Positions 54,554-63,685 of a stretch of DNA of 64,000 nt are shown here, one piece after another (the first letter of the stretch is position 1; each line of letters begins with the position of its first letter). This DNA is from Sporosarcina sp. PTS2304. GTDB lineage: Bacteria > Bacillota > Bacilli > Bacillales_A > Planococcaceae. Location of the stretch: positions 1,178,001 through 1,242,000 of the forward strand of contig NZ_CP031230.1 in assembly GCF_003351785.1 (NCBI RefSeq), written 5' to 3'. A program made the position numbers and the translations under genes. The notes beneath the pieces were generated by a model. The model saw only the letters and a program-made list of their open reading frames with translations, was not told where the DNA came from and did no database searches.

Positions 54554-55354
54554 TTATTTTCCGAACATATTCTTAATTTTACCTAAGAATCCTTTTTTAC
54601 TTTTCTCCATCGACATCAATGGCACAGACTCCCCTAAAATACGTCGTGCAATGTTACGATAGCCCATTGCCGCAGGATTAGTAGGATCCATTACTACCGG
54701 TTCTCCTTTATTGGAAGAAGAGATAACGCTGCGGTCATCCATAACGATCCCTAGTAGATCTATCGACAAATGCGTCGTAATCTCGTTAATATCTAATGTT
54801 TCTCCGCTTTCCATCATACCTGAACGGATACGGTTAATGATCAATTTAGGGGGCTCAATCCCTTCTTCTGCCTCCAGTAGACCAATGATTCGGTCTGCAT
54901 CACGCACAGCTGAAATTTCTGGAGTCGTCACGACAATCGCACGGTCAGCGCCTGCAATAGCATTTTTATACCCTTGCTCAATTCCTGCAGGACAGTCGAT
55001 CAGCACATAGTCATAATCCATCTTCATCTCAAGAACGAGTTTCTTCATCTGTTCTGGATTGACTGCACTTTTATCTGTTGTTTGTGCAGCAGGTAGTAAA
55101 AATAAACGATCTTCAAAACGCTTGTCCTTTACGAGTGCTTGATGGACCTTACAACGTCCTTCCACCACATCTACTAAATCGTAAATAATGCGATTTTCTA
55201 AACCTAAAATAACGTCCAAATTTCGTAGACCAATATCCGTATCAATCAAACATACTTTTTTACCTTGTAACGCAAGAGCGGTACCAAGATTCGCGGACGT
55301 AGTTGTTTTCCCTACGCCACCTTTACCAGAAGTAATAACAATCGCTTCTCCCAA
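54554..55354 (-). CDS. minD: Septum site-determining ATPase MinD
   Basis: A 266-residue ParA-type ATPase: ITSGKGGVGKTTTSANLGTALA (deviant Walker A), CLIDTDIGLRNLD, and a C-terminal amphipathic membrane-binding helix KKGFLGKIKNMFGK. It positions the Min system with MinC. The start is TTG 55354 preceded by GGGAGG; the frame is open 33 codons further but inside minC. Confidence 0.95.
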   Translation of the reverse strand: MGEAIVITSGKGGVGKTTTSANLGTALALQGKKVCLIDTDIGLRNLDVILGLENRIIYDLVDVVEGRCKVHQALVKDKRFEDRLFLLPAAQTTDKSAVNPEQMKKLVLEMKMDYDYVLIDCPAGIEQGYKNAIAGADRAIVVTTPEISAVRDADRIIGLLEAEEGIEPPKLIINRIRSGMMESGETLDINEITTHLSIDLLGIVMDDRSVISSSNKGEPVVMDPTNPAAMGYRNIARRILGESVPLMSMEKSKKGFLGKIKNMFGK

Positions 55355-55355
55355 A

Positions 55356-56027
55356 TTAACTACCTCCCTTAAATGTCGCAAGGTTCGGACGTAAATGTCG
55401 GAGTTCCTGAAGCCGGTCAATCGCAATATGCCCATTCTTATGGAGATAAGCACATTCCATTTCAGGTTGTTCAGAAAGAATCGTCAACTCATCCGTCATG
55501 ATTTCCATCTTATCAGCAATCTTCAAATGAGTAGCTTCAAGCCATGATGCCGCAATAACCGCGTCTTCATTCCCATTCGCTCCTGCATGCGCGATGCCCT
55601 TTACGCGACCTAACACATAAATACTACCGCCCGCAATAACTTGGGCACTTTGATTCACATCCCCGATGATGACTAAATCGCCTTCTGCACGGACTACTTG
55701 ACCCGAACGAACGATTCCGACATATGTCTCGGACTGTTCTTCAATCAATTTCTTCTCACACGCCTCTAATGAAATGACGTCACTATGAACCTTCGAAACA
55801 CGTAGGTTTGGAGAGGTATGAATGATTGCAAGAATACTTTTCATGTCTTGCTCGTCACAAAAGCGACGTCCCGTATGTAGCTGTACTTCAGAGACACCTT
55901 CGAGTACACTGCCTGATACTTTTTCTTTTAGCTCATCCAGAAGATCAGAAAACGAACAATGGTCATCCAAACGTAGCACTAAGCCGTCCTTTGTTCCTTT
56001 TATCGTTATCAACTGTGATTTCGTCAC
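55356..56027 (-). CDS. minC: Septum site-determining protein MinC
   Basis: A 223-residue inhibitor of FtsZ assembly. N-terminal domain TIKGTKDGLVLRLDD; C-terminal beta-helix with GDVNQSAQVIAGGSIYVLGRVKGIAHAGANGNEDAVIAA. The start is GTG 56027 after GAGGTGATG. It overlaps nothing but abuts minD. Confidence 0.94.
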   Translation of the reverse strand: MTKSQLITIKGTKDGLVLRLDDHCSFSDLLDELKEKVSGSVLEGVSEVQLHTGRRFCDEQDMKSILAIIHTSPNLRVSKVHSDVISLEACEKKLIEEQSETYVGIVRSGQVVRAEGDLVIIGDVNQSAQVIAGGSIYVLGRVKGIAHAGANGNEDAVIAASWLEATHLKIADKMEIMTDELTILSEQPEMECAYLHKNGHIAIDRLQELRHLRPNLATFKGGS

Positions 56028-56046
56028 CTACATCACCTCGCAATGC

Positions 56047-56568
56047 TTAAAAGCCAGCTTGTTTTTGTAAAAATCGTTTTTCAATAAGTTGTTTAAACAT
56101 GTAACCAAACATCCCAATGAATAGAGAATTGGCAATAACGGTCGGAATAAGCCTACTCGTTACGAATTCATTAAAGTCAATGGATGTAAGCGCAATAATA
56201 CTTGCGAACAGGTAAGACAGTAATTCCAACAACACAATCATGGCCAAAGAAAGCAACATGACTGTCGAAGTACGTCGCTCCACTTGTCGAATGATCGAAG
56301 CAGATACATAGCAAATGAGCGGGTACAAAAATGTATATAGACCAATAATATCAATGTGGTACATATCATACAAGACTCCAAGTACCAAAGCATAAATAAA
56401 AGCACGTTTTCTGCTGTAATATGTCGCAATAAAAATTAAATAGACGATCAAAAATCGCGGAATAAAAATATACAGGCTGTCATTGATCCCGATTGGGGAA
56501 AACAGACTGAAAATAGGTTCCAGAAAAAACAAGACGATCGCAATCAAAGGAATGATGAACCGAATCAT
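56047..56568 (-). CDS. mreD: Rod shape-determining protein MreD
   Basis: A 173-residue membrane protein with five spans, typical of MreD (FIPRFLIVYLIFIATYYSRKRAFIYALVLGVLYDMYH). It overlaps the end of mreC by 4 bp. Confidence 0.9.
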   Translation of the reverse strand: MIRFIIPLIAIVLFFLEPIFSLFSPIGINDSLYIFIPRFLIVYLIFIATYYSRKRAFIYALVLGVLYDMYHIDIIGLYTFLYPLICYVSASIIRQVERRTSTVMLLSLAMIVLLELLSYLFASIIALTSIDFNEFVTSRLIPTVIANSLFIGMFGYMFKQLIEKRFLQKQAGF

Positions 56569-57458
56569 GATCCACCTTCCTCCTTAGCGTCCGCAGAGTT
56601 TCCTCCATCGGTACCATCTACAACGGCTGTCAACCTTTTCGCGACCATTACATGATCCAACATAGAAAAATTAGCCGCTGGACGAATATACGCCAACTTC
56701 GTCAACCCGTAATCATCTGTTGACACTTCAGTAATTTCACCAATTAATAGACCTTTAGGGAAAATTCCGCCCAGTCCCGAAGAAATAACCGTCATGCCTT
56801 TTTTTACATCAAAGCTAGAATCAATACGCTTCATGATCAATTGACGAGTTTGACGGTCAAAACCTTCGATCAAACCGAAAATTTCTTGGTCGCCGACAAC
56901 CATAGCTGCCACGCGCAAACTGCTGTTTTCTGTCGATAGCAACTCCACTGTTGAAGTAGTAGAAGTCGTTAAAATAACTTTCCCAATCAAGCCTTGCGCT
57001 GTAACTACAGCCATATTGACACCTACACCATTTGTCGTACCTTTATCAATAATTAACTTTTCTTCCCATTGATCGGGATTACGCGAAATCACAGTAGATT
57101 GGATCGGCTCATACGCACGCAGATCCTCCTGTTTGTCGATGATTCCTCGTAATTTTACATTATTCGCTTTGACGTCCGCCAATTCGGCTTGCATCGTCGC
57201 GAATGTGTCTAATCGTTCTTTTAGTCGTTTGTTTTCTTCGTATGTATTAAGCATCGTATCAATACTTTCAATGACCTTAGTAGCAAAGTGAGCCGGCTTC
57301 GTAAAGAGCGACTGCCCAAATCCGACAACATCCTTCACTGCTTGTTCCGGAACATTTGCATGGTTACGGTCGCGAAGTGAGAATGCAATTAATGCCACAA
57401 GGACGATTACTCCTACTAATAAAATGATTAATCGTTTATTGGAAAAAAAACGCGGCAT
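56565..57458 (-). CDS. mreC: Rod shape-determining protein MreC
   Basis: A 297-residue protein with one span (about 9-26), a coiled coil (about 60-110, ENKRLKERLDTFATMQAELADVKANNVKLRGII) and the beta-rich MreC domain (VISRNPDQWEEKLIIDKGTTNGV, SSGLGGIFPKGLLIGEI). It links MreB to peptidoglycan synthases. Confidence 0.95.
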   Translation of the reverse strand: MPRFFSNKRLIILLVGVIVLVALIAFSLRDRNHANVPEQAVKDVVGFGQSLFTKPAHFATKVIESIDTMLNTYEENKRLKERLDTFATMQAELADVKANNVKLRGIIDKQEDLRAYEPIQSTVISRNPDQWEEKLIIDKGTTNGVGVNMAVVTAQGLIGKVILTTSTTSTVELLSTENSSLRVAAMVVGDQEIFGLIEGFDRQTRQLIMKRIDSSFDVKKGMTVISSGLGGIFPKGLLIGEITEVSTDDYGLTKLAYIRPAANFSMLDHVMVAKRLTAVVDGTDGGNSADAKEEGGS

Positions 57459-57476
57459 CGCCTACATCTCCTCCAA

Positions 57477-58493
57477 TTATTGTGTTTGAATCTTTCGAAT
57501 AAGACTTATGTTTTCCAATGCTTTACCAGTACCAATGACTACACAGTCTAGTGGATGTTCAGCAATAAAGACAGGCATTTTCGTCTCTTCTGAAATCGCT
57601 TTGTCCAAATTACGCAATAACGATCCGCCACCCGTCAAGACCAAACCGCGATCCATTACATCTGATGCTAGTTCAGGCGGTGTCTTTTCAAGCGTCGAGC
57701 GCATACCTTCAATGATCGCCGCCACCGGTTCTTTTAATGCAATGACAATCTCTTGAGAAGTGATTTCCATTGTTTTAGGCAAACCAGTCAACAAATCACG
57801 ACCGTGAATATCCATCTTTTCTGTCTTTTCCAAATCAAATGCAGATCCAATTTCAAACTTAATCGCTTCCGCTGTTCTTTCCCCTACTAGCATATGATAC
57901 GTTTTACGAACGTAGTCCACGATCGCATCATCCATCGAATCACCACCGACACGAATCGAAGTACTCGTTACAATCCCACCAAGTGAAATAATAGCGACTT
58001 CTGTCGTACCGCCACCTATATCGACGACCATACTGCCGGTTGGTTCCCAAACAGGTAAATCTGCCCCGATCGCAGCTGCAAAAGGTTCCTCAATCGTATA
58101 CGCTTCCTTCGCCCCTGCATGGCGCGCTGCATCAATCACTGCACGTCGTTCTACAGAAGTGATGCCATACGGAACACAAATCATCACATTCGGCTTTCTC
58201 CACGAACTACCCGCCGCTTTTAGAGCTTCTTTTAAATAATGAGAGATCATAGCCGTTGTCGTGTCGAAATCAGCAATGACTCCATCTCTCATAGGACGAA
58301 TCGCTACGATTGAGCTCGGTGTACGGCCAATCATGGAGCGAGCCTCTTCACCGACAGCGATGATTTCATTTGTCGTAGTATTTTTTGCGACTACGGAAGG
58401 TTCTCTGAGTACAATGCCCTGATCCTTAATGAAAACCAAGGTATTTGCAGTCCCCAGGTCAATCCCTACATTTCTGTTTCTGAACCCAAACAA
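57477..58493 (-). CDS. mreB: Rod shape-determining actin-like protein MreB
   Basis: A 338-residue actin-like ATPase: [14 protein letters not shown] (phosphate 1), [36 protein letters not shown] (phosphate 2) and [15 protein letters not shown] (adenosine). The start is TTG 58493 after GGGAGAATACAA. It heads mreBCD-minCD. Confidence 0.96.
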   Translation of the reverse strand: MFGFRNRNVGIDLGTANTLVFIKDQGIVLREPSVVAKNTTTNEIIAVGEEARSMIGRTPSSIVAIRPMRDGVIADFDTTTAMISHYLKEALKAAGSSWRKPNVMICVPYGITSVERRAVIDAARHAGAKEAYTIEEPFAAAIGADLPVWEPTGSMVVDIGGGTTEVAIISLGGIVTSTSIRVGGDSMDDAIVDYVRKTYHMLVGERTAEAIKFEIGSAFDLEKTEKMDIHGRDLLTGLPKTMEITSQEIVIALKEPVAAIIEGMRSTLEKTPPELASDVMDRGLVLTGGGSLLRNLDKAISEETKMPVFIAEHPLDCVVIGTGKALENISLIRKIQTQ

Positions 58494-58654
58494 TTGTATT
58501 CTCCCTTTCTACATAACCGTCATCGGCCTTCTTAAAAGCATACACCACATTATAACGGAAAGGTAACTAAATTTACAGTATCGCCTCACCATAATTCAAA
58601 AAACATCAAAAAAGACACCGAATTCCCCTAAACTCCCCTAGATTCACACCGCGC

Positions 58655-58717
58655 GATCATAGTACACACTCTTCCGCTCATAGATTCACCCCACGCGATC
58701 ATAGAACTCTCCCCTAT
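58655..58717 (+). repeat. Array E: three 21-bp units of the TCATAGAA repeat family
   Basis: Units start at 58655 (GATCATAGTA), 58676 (GCTCATAGAT) and 58697 (GATCATAGAA). It lies between the terminator of radC and mreB; the smallest and most divergent array. The remaining stretch 58494-58650 shows no gene. Confidence 0.85.
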
Positions 58718-58725
58718 AAAACTAC

Positions 58726-58767
58726 AAAAAACAAGCAAGGAAAATAAACTCATTCTCCTTGCTTGTT
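58726..58767 (-). terminator. Terminator of radC
   Basis: A stem AACAAGCAAGGA/TCCTTGCTTGTT followed on the minus strand by T. It lies 24 bp after the radC stop and before array E. Confidence 0.85.
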
Positions 58768-58790
58768 CTACATCAAATAGCGTTCACGCT

Positions 58791-58939
58791 TCAAATGTAC
58801 CCTTTATCCTTCAAACTAATAAATTTTTGATCTCCGATAATAATATGATCCAGCACGTCCACTCCCATAATCTGCCCCGCATCAATCAGACGCTTCGTTA
58901 CTTCAATGTCTTCCTTTGAAGGCGTCGTATCGCCACTTG
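58791..58939 (-). CDS. radC: radC, 3' exon (C-terminal part)
   Basis: It encodes (P)[17 protein letters not shown] ... KDKGYI, the last 49 residues of RadC, in frame with the 5' exon once the intron 58940-61729 is removed: the junction C|CA makes Pro in HNHPSGD. By itself the exon has no start. Joined exons give 232 codons, the length of normal RadC (about 231). Confidence 0.88.
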
Positions 58940-58940
58940 A

Positions 58941-59022
58941 TAGCAATAGGTAAGGCTTTGAAGTAATCTCTACCTTTTCCCCTGCTCCACACCGTGCATG
59001 CAACTTTCATCGCACACGGCAT
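58941..59022 (-). ncRNA. Group II intron domains V and VI
   Basis: Domain V: GCCGTGTGCG-AT-GAAA-GTTGCATGCACGGT (about 59021-58987). Domain VI-like hairpin with GGTA.../...TACC and a bulged A region lies at about 58976-58945, a few nt from the 3' splice site. The 5' domains I-III are in 61000-61729 but I did not fold them. Confidence 0.75.
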
Positions 59023-59084
59023 TCCATCGTTCATCAACTATTTCATTTTCCTCAATCTTGTTTTATTATTCGATTTCCCTAGTA

Positions 59085-60245
59085 TTACAGTTCTTCGTTA
59101 CCAATTAATAACCGAAGTTTATTAAGCTTTTTCATCTGCTCCCCATTAAAATTCAAATGTTCAAGATACATGCGGATTGTGTCCATTTCTGTGGCATGAA
59201 TCAGTCGATGAATATCTCTGGTAACCAATATCAGATTGGAATACCTATCATCTTTTGTCAGCCTCCATAATTGTTTATGGTGACAATCCATTTCCGTCAG
59301 AATTAACTCTTCTCCCGATACAGCACATTTTCCCTTTTGCGCAATGAACAGCGATATTCGATTATCATTAAACTCTATCGATGCCCGTTCGTTACTGACA
59401 GGATGTTTTCTAATCCATTGAACTTGCCAGTTTGGAACTGACTTTTGTTCTTTATGCATCAGTTCACGACCCTCAATAGTAAACTTATTGACGCCATTTT
59501 TAGGTAGTAATGCTGTTCTGGTTTTTATAAAACCGATTGGGATCAGTGGGTATCCATTTATATATCTTGTCATTTTTGACTTCAAATAAGGTTTTAGCCC
59601 CTGGTCTTTAATTGGGTGATTGGTTTGCTTACGAAGTGAAAACTGTTTTAATCGGTGACGCTCTACAAGAGTTAATTGGTATTGAATCGGCATCAAATTT
59701 GCATTTACTTGTGTCGCAATTTGATAGTAGTTATGGATGCCAATTACCATACTGTTGTAGATTCGGATATTCTTGATTAAGTCGTTTCCGTTTGGTGCTT
59801 TTTGCATGAGTTTAATTTGTTCTTTCAGTTGTTCCTTAATCCTCTTCCGTGCTTTTTCCGCTACATAGGACTGACAAACATATCGTTTACGCTTAAGGCG
59901 GTCATAGCCTTTGCGTTCCATTTTCAGTTCAAATCCTAAAAATTCACTGCGATTCTTTTTAAGATTCGTGATTCGGGATTTATCTTCTGAAATAGGCAGG
60001 CTTAACCGCTCTTCTAGCCACATTTTACTTGCCAGAAAAATCTTTTCGGCATTGGAACGTGTTGTCGTAAAGATTTTGAAGTCATCTGCATAGCGAACAA
60101 TGTACATTTCTTTAAGTGAAGAAGTTTCTCTTAATTTTCTATACCTATATTGATGGCTATACAATCCAGTTTTCTTAATAAGGTGGTCATTGATTGAATG
60201 AATGACACTTTTTACTTTCCCACTGATTCGCAATCCACCAGTCAA
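59085..60245 (-). pseudogene. ltrA: Group II intron reverse transcriptase/maturase, C-terminal half (frameshifted)
   Basis: It encodes RT domains 5-7 with the catalytic YADD (EMYIVRYADDFKIF), the X/maturase domain (GIHNYYQIATQVN) and an HNH endonuclease (CAVSGEELILTEMDCHHKQLWRL...HRLIH). The listed ATG is only an arbitrary open-frame start. The frame is +1 relative to the N-terminal half, and the two open frames overlap by 59 bp near an A-run (GTAAAAAGTG), so a single-base change or programmed shift separates them. Confidence 0.85.
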
Positions 60246-60999
60246 ATTTGTTGAGGTTGATATTCGCTAACAGGGGTGAAAGTATTCCACCTTGTGGCGT
60301 TCCTTTTGTCGGATAAACGATTTTTCCATTCGGCAAAACAACAGGCGCTTTAAGCATTTTCCGAAGGATGACAAGCAATTGTTTGTCTTGGATGCCCATT
60401 GTCCATATTTGTCGCATCAGTTTCGAATGTTTCACTTCATCAAAGAACCCTTTGATATCCACATCCACAACGTACTGCATTTTACTTCTGCTTATCCGAA
60501 CAGCACATGCTGAAATTGCATGCTCCGCTGATTTGGTTGTTCTGAAACCAAAACTGTGTTTGTAAAACTTAGCTTCACATATAGGTTCTAACACTTGTAA
60601 GATACATTGTTGCGCGACACGATCCCACATGGACGGGATTCCCAATGGTCTAGTTTTCCCGTTCGGTTTCGGTATTTCCACGCGCCTTACTTTTCGAGGA
60701 TTGTAATGGGCGAATCTTTTTCTCACAATTTCAATGAATTCACTTGTGCTTAGCTTTTCAATATCATGAATTGTGATCTTGTCTACTCCAGCCGTTGCAC
60801 TTCCATTATTCCGCTTAATATTGCGATAAGCGAGAAGGATATTATCATCTGAAGTAATAGTAGCCATTAGATTCGTCAATTTTTGATTTTCTTTACTCTT
60901 GGCAAAAAGCATATCGAAGGTTTCTGTCATGCCGTAATACTCTGCATGACGTAATCTTGTATTTTTCATTCTAGGGATTTTCTTATAATTTTCTTTCAA
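60187..60999 (-). pseudogene. ltrA: Group II intron reverse transcriptase, N-terminal half (frameshifted)
   Basis: It encodes RT0-RT4: NNGSATAGVDKITI, RVEIPKPNGKTRPLGIPSMWDRVAQQCIL, HSFGFRTTKSAEHAI, VVDVDIKGFFDEVKH and GTPQGGILSPLLANINLNKFDWWI. It stops soon after QWESKK, before the YADD motif. The possible start is TTG 60999 or ATG 60969. Without frame repair it cannot make an active maturase. Confidence 0.85.
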
Positions 61000-61729
61000 G
61001 GTCTATCACGCTCCAAACTTGGCCCGTGACCTTTTTAGTCATACGAGAATCCTTGAGGTGATTGAGTTGAAATCAGATTGACTAAACGACTTGAGGCTGT
61101 TGCTCCATTTCCATTACAGAAACTTCAACGCTCATGCCTCTACTCTCACTACCATAAAAGGAAGTTATAGACGAATCCTTTCCTTCCTACCACTTCATAA
61201 AGTGTGTACTCTCCATGTTGATAGCTTTCCACGTTCCCTTAACTCTATCCATGTCTTAACTTAGATGCTAGCTCTTGCCTGGCGTCCTCTCCATCGCCTA
61301 TAACGATGCATGGAGCTTTCGAAACCATCATAGGTACTCGCCCACGGAACGCACTTGAATTTTCATCAAGTCTACCCATTTCTAAGTAGACGCACTTACA
61401 GACATTTCGTTCGCTAGTTCGTCAGTGTCTTACCACATTCTCACCTTATTAAGTTTTTCACGACTCCCGGCCTATCAGTCGCACTAACTACCTCTAGTTA
61501 GGTTTCGGTTACTAGATAAACTAGCACTACGACAACTTTCAGCCGACTTCACCGAGCTTCACACCCCATTCTTTTACACATTTGAATAGCGCATGTCGGA
61601 GTATTAGAGTAGGCATTTCAAGGCGTTACCCTATCATTCTACCTATCGAGTTAAGAGTTCACGACTCTCTTTTGGTCGATTGACCTTCAGACAGCGTGCG
61701 CAACCTTTTCAGTTACGAACGTGTCGCAC

Positions 61730-62279
61730 GATGATTATGCGAAATAATCATGGAAGCAGCAGATCGTTTAAACGCCTCACGGAATACTTCGCGCGGATGC
61801 ACAATACTAGAATTCAAGCTCCCAATAAAAATGGTCTGCTTATGTAATACTTCATTTTTCACATTTAAAAATAACACGACGAAGTGTTCTTGATTCAATG
61901 ACGACATATCTGTCATTAAATAATTCGCAGCGTCTTCAGGCGATCGAATTTTGTAGCGGTCTTCAGGTGCGGCGCGGTACAAACGCTTACCCAGTTCCGC
62001 TGACGCAAGGATCTGTACCGCTTTCGCTTCCCCAATTCCTTTAATTTGCGTCATCTCTTCAACGGTCATTTCCTTCAAATCAGCCAGTCGATCCAATGTG
62101 GACAACACACGATTAGCAAGGACCAGCACAGATTCTGCCCGCGTGCCAGTACGCAATAAAATCGCCATCAGTTCTTGATTGGAAAGACTGCTGGCACCTT
62201 CTCGAATCAAGCGCTCACGGGGACGATCTGCAATATGGACATCACGGATCATCATTTTAGGCTCTAAATCTAGCGGCAT
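61730..62279 (-). CDS. radC: radC, 5' exon (N-terminal part)
   Basis: The exon encodes 183 codons plus one base: RPRERLIREGASSLSNQELMAILLRTGTR (N-terminal domain), KGIGEAKAVQILASAELGKRL (HhH) and EHFVVLFLNVKNEVL...SAASMIISHNH (JAB-like domain). Read straight through, it runs into the intron and stops at 61713 after a few foreign residues (RATRS). The start is ATG 62279 with GTAGGTGATG, overlapping the end of maf. RadC's role is uncertain (formerly DNA repair; JAB1-like metal site HxHPSGD). Confidence 0.88.
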
Positions 62280-62280
62280 G

Positions 62281-62883
62281 TTACGCATCACCTACTTCTA
62301 ATGTCAACCATTGCTCATCGCGAAGATATTCGACTAATTGCCCAATCGGCAAACCGACAATATTTTGATAATCCCCGACAATCGCTTCCACAAATAACAT
62401 ACCATCCGTTTGAATGCCATACGCCCCCGCTTTGTCTGCCGCATCCCCAGAGCGCACATACTCATGTACTAGACCGACATCCAAATCGCGGAACTTCACC
62501 TGCGATAGACTAGCAAACTGCAATTTTCGCCCTTCCATCAACACCGTAACACCCGTGATCACTTGGTGGGTCTCCCCTGAAAGTTCCAATAAAAACTCAA
62601 TGGCCTGTTCATTATCGACTGGCTTTGGAAACTGCCGATTCCCTTTAACTACGATAGTATCTGCCGCAACCACCATAGCCTGCGGATGTTTATCGAACAC
62701 CACTTTCGCCTTTTGCTCCGACAAACGAATGGCATAACGATCGGGTTCACGTGGCGTAAACGGCAAATCTTCTTTCACATCACTCGGTACAACTGTAAAC
62801 TCTATACCTGCGAGCTGTAATAATTCTTTACGTCTTGGTGAATTTGAAGCGAGAACGACCGGTTGAATACTAGAAAATTTCAT
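62281..62883 (-). CDS. maf: Maf family nucleotide pyrophosphatase
   Basis: A 200-residue protein: VVLASNSPRRKELLQLAGIEFTVV (Maf signature), VVAADTIVVKG and DKAGAYGIQTDGMLFVEAIVGDYQNIVGLPI. Maf hydrolyses non-canonical dNTP/NTP (dTTP/UTP type) and affects septation. The ATG at 62883 is supported by GGAGGTAGTATGT. Order spoIIB-maf-radC as in Bacillus. Confidence 0.94.
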   Translation of the reverse strand: MKFSSIQPVVLASNSPRRKELLQLAGIEFTVVPSDVKEDLPFTPREPDRYAIRLSEQKAKVVFDKHPQAMVVAADTIVVKGNRQFPKPVDNEQAIEFLLELSGETHQVITGVTVLMEGRKLQFASLSQVKFRDLDVGLVHEYVRSGDAADKAGAYGIQTDGMLFVEAIVGDYQNIVGLPIGQLVEYLRDEQWLTLEVGDA

Positions 62884-62967
62884 ACATACTACCTCCTTTT
62901 CTATAGTGTACGTCATTACACTGTTTTTGAAAAAGAAGCAAAATTCAATTCTTCCTCGAATATCGCC

Positions 62968-63594
62968 TCAAAATTGAATTTTGAAGCATGGATCTTCATT
63001 TGAATAATACCCTAATAGATGCAGCCTAGCAATTGAAGAATCCTTTGTGAATGCGGTGATAGCGGTCATTTTCTTCTGAAGATCCGTCCCTTTTTTCTTC
63101 TCTCCTCCACCGACAGACAATTCAATTTTGGACAAATCGTCTGCAAGCAAGGCTTTTTTCACTTCTTCACGATTTGCTTGCTTACAAGTGCCGTCAACGA
63201 CTCGGATTTTCTTCTTAAACGCATCTTCTGTTTCATTTAACACAACGTGACTTTCCTTTACCCACGTAGCTCCCCAAACGTAGAACTGTCCATTCACTGG
63301 AAAAATCACTGTTTTAGCTAATGAAGGGTCGGTCGCAACAAAATCAGTCGCCGCCTCTTTCGCGGAAAACACGCCGTACTGCTTTACGAACATCGTCACT
63401 GCTTCTCCATCCGCCGCTTGCTCTTCTTCTGCATTCGGCCCTGAAGTGGCTACTTTTTTTGTAGAATTCGCCCCTTTTTCTCCAGTAGTAAAAATGGTCA
63501 GTCCGATTACAAAAACCGCTGCTAAGCCAATCGCCACTCCTTGCACCATTGCACGCACAATAATATTTCTCGAATACCGTTTACGAAAATGCAT
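62968..63594 (-). CDS. SpoIIB-like SPOR-type membrane protein
   Basis: A 208-residue protein at the position of spoIIB (comC-spoIIB-maf). A basic N-terminus, one span (about 14-36), a low-complexity linker, then an outside domain with VTMFVKQYGVFSAKEAATDF and QFYVWGATW, which looks like a SPOR-type glycan-binding fold, as in SpoIIB (septal peptidoglycan during engulfment). Overall similarity to SpoIIB is low, so the identification leans on position. Confidence 0.6.
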   Translation of the reverse strand: MHFRKRYSRNIIVRAMVQGVAIGLAAVFVIGLTIFTTGEKGANSTKKVATSGPNAEEEQAADGEAVTMFVKQYGVFSAKEAATDFVATDPSLAKTVIFPVNGQFYVWGATWVKESHVVLNETEDAFKKKIRVVDGTCKQANREEVKKALLADDLSKIELSVGGGEKKKGTDLQKKMTAITAFTKDSSIARLHLLGYYSNEDPCFKIQF

Positions 63595-63685
63595 TTGCAC
63601 TCACTCCACTTTTTCCTTCACTTTACCAAACAAGACGCAAAAAAAGACAAGACTGGTGTCGTCTTGTCCATAAACATTTTCTTCA

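Larger units (their letters stand above)
58940..61729 (-). mobile_element. Group II intron inserted in radC
   Basis: The 2790-bp intron starts GTGCGAC (the 5' consensus GUGYG) right after ...CATAATCATC and ends ...GCTAT (AY-3') before CAAGTGG. Near the 3' end lies domain V and a domain VI-like hairpin. A reverse transcriptase/maturase with HNH domain is encoded between 59085 and 60999. A candidate EBS1, GATGGT at 61329-61324 (minus strand), can pair with the exon ATCATC. Insertion is in codon 184 of radC. Splicing activity is not shown. Confidence 0.9.

Noticed and set aside
58987..59021. Loss of the usual AGC catalytic triad in domain V
   Set aside because: The start reads TGCCG instead of AGCCG, but similar GTGCCG starts are known to me from other bacterial introns; I cannot claim inactivation.
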